Shown here: piece after piece, positions 63,205 through 64,000 of the stretch
How positions within the stretch are numbered: the first letter of the stretch is position 1
Layout of the letters: each line of letters begins with the position of its first letter
Source: DATKDF01 sp963752045
GTDB taxonomy: Bacteria > Acidobacteriota > Vicinamibacteria > Vicinamibacterales > SCN-69-37
Reading direction: 5' to 3'
Assembly (NCBI GenBank): GCA_963752045.1
Contig: CAVVWN010000010.1
Span: 62,001-126,000 of the forward strand
Length of the DNA: 64,000 bases
Translations under genes and position numbers: made by a program
The notes under the pieces: model-generated
Told to the model about the DNA's origin: nothing
Seen by the model: the letters and a program-made list of their open reading frames with translations, nothing else
Database searches by the model: none

Positions 63205-64000
63205 ATGCTGAGCCGACGCGTACTCACCGTTCTCGTCCTTGCCGCCGCGGCGGCCGCCTACCCGATTGCCGCCGGCCAGACGACGGGCGCCCAGCAGGCG
63301 CCGCCGCCCGACCCGACGCAGCCGCAGCGTCCCGTCTTCCGCGTGGGCGTCGATTCGGTGAGCGTCGACGTGCTCGTGACCGACAAGCAGGGCCGGCCGG
63401 TGACCGACCTCACGCCGGAGGACTTCGAGATCAAGGAAGACGGCAAGCTCCAGGCCGTCGACACGTTCAAGCTCGTGCGCGCCGGCGAGGGCGCCGTCGG
63501 GCCGACGCGCGCCTCGGCGCAGGCGAACATCCTCTCGATGCAGCAGATGGCCTCGGAGACCGCGCGCGACGAGAACCGGCTGTTCGCCATCTTCCTCGAC
63601 GACTACCACACGCGGCGGCTGAACGCCCTGCGCATCCGCAAGCAGCTGGCCGACTTCGTCCGGAAGCTGCAGCCGCACGACCTCGTGGCGCTCGTCTACC
63701 CGCTGCTGCCGATCTCGGCCATCACCTTCTCGCGCGATCATGACGGCACCGCGATGGCCATCATGAACTTCGAGGGGCGCAAGTACGACTACACCCCCAT
63801 GAACCCGTACGAGGAGCGTCTCGTCTACCAGCCCCCGCAGGTCATCGAGCGCGAACGCAACCAGCTCGTGATGACCGCGCTCGAGGGGCTCTGCCTGCAC
63901 ATGGGGAGCCTGCGGGAGGGCAGGAAGACCGTCATCTTCGTGAGCGAAGGGCTCGCCGGCACGCTGCCCCTCGGGGTCATGACGCGCGGCACGATCAACC
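63205..64000 (+). CDS. Secreted VWFA-related protein, runs off the window end
   Basis: The open frame continues to base 64000 without a stop, so only the N-terminal 265 residues are seen. A signal peptide (LSRRVLTVLVLAAAAAAYPI) precedes a region like the acidobacterial VWFA-related domain: RPVFRVGVDSVSVDVLVTDK, then GRPVTDLTPEDFEIKEDGK. The A domain begins near LFAIFLDDYHTRRLNALRIR, where DDYHT replaces the usual DxSxS metal site. It is related to the protein at 12214-13155 by the shared DGRPVTDLRPEEFEL-type segment. Start at 63205 or at an ATG at 63193. Confidence 0.8.
   Translation, partial: MLSRRVLTVLVLAAAAAAYPIAAGQTTGAQQAPPPDPTQPQRPVFRVGVDSVSVDVLVTDKQGRPVTDLTPEDFEIKEDGKLQAVDTFKLVRAGEGAVGPTRASAQANILSMQQMASETARDENRLFAIFLDDYHTRRLNALRIRKQLADFVRKLQPHDLVALVYPLLPISAITFSRDHDGTAMAIMNFEGRKYDYTPMNPYEERLVYQPPQVIERERNQLVMTALEGLCLHMGSLREGRKTVIFVSEGLAGTLPLGVMTRGTIN

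Overview
The window comes from a GC-rich chromosome that I would place in the Acidobacteriota, most likely Vicinamibacteria. The clues are an ADOP-type duplicated FtsX/MacB permease, two proteins of the acidobacterial VWFA-related type, a CadC-like winged-helix regulator with a membrane anchor, many secreted hydrolases and peptidases, and frequent GTG starts. No rRNA, phage region or CRISPR array was seen. This placement is inference from gene content, not from a marker phylogeny.

Layout. 1-9.6 kb: a broken esterase-like gene, a ToxR/CadC-type regulator divergent from an ADOP permease, a DsbB-DsbA pair, a secreted kinase-fold protein, an alpha/beta hydrolase, tRNA-Thr(CGT), a small basic protein and a beta-lactamase-fold hydrolase. 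9.6-16.2 kb: a SnoaL-like protein, an IS30 element sitting inside an array of 8-bp repeats, an OmpA lipoprotein, a VWA protein, a frameshifted lipoprotein-region gene and a proline-rich lipoprotein. 14.7-17.6 kb: a histidine kinase/NtrC-type regulator pair. 17.6-29.5 kb: membrane proteins, a cysteine-synthase-like enzyme, an aromatic amino acid decarboxylase, M14 and M28 peptidases, an acetyltransferase and a DUF4342 protein. 29.5-32.5 kb: a translationally coupled ureohydrolase, APC permease and DDAH-like amidinotransferase-fold enzyme, probably for arginine or guanidino-compound use. 32.5-41.6 kb: a lectin-like protein, a TetR-controlled ABC efflux operon (TetR, ATPase, FtsX permease, HlyD adaptor), an amidohydrolase and a YCF48-like protein.

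41.5-64 kb is mostly housekeeping: an RRM protein, uvrA, 3-methyladenine glycosylase, Hsp20 and HtrA, efp, thymidine kinase, a CDP-alcohol phosphatidyltransferase, uvrC, an M50 protease, then trpS-scpA-scpB-rluB-cmk and rpsA with an HU/IHF gene, a HIT protein, two convergent acyl-CoA dehydrogenases and the start of a second VWFA-related protein.

The most unusual signal is in the gaps between genes. Several junctions are filled, from one stop codon to the next, by arrays of very short repeats: 8-bp GGTCCGAA units at 10.07-11.50 kb (inverted, and split by IS30), 9-bp GGTACGACG units at 49.33-49.54 kb (inverted), and 25-bp units at 61.83-61.96 kb (direct). A short run of the 8-bp family lies at 26.15 kb. 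In addition, an 84-bp palindrome sits in frame inside the signal-peptide region of the amidohydrolase gene, and a REP-like palindrome provides the last codons and the stop of the decarboxylase gene. Four genes carry single-base frame disruptions, which may be real decay or assembly errors.

No gene-free stretch exceeds about 300 bases apart from the repeat/IS30 block. The two divergent gaps at 1805-2066 and 42576-42788 hold only probable promoters, and I saw no further gene in them.
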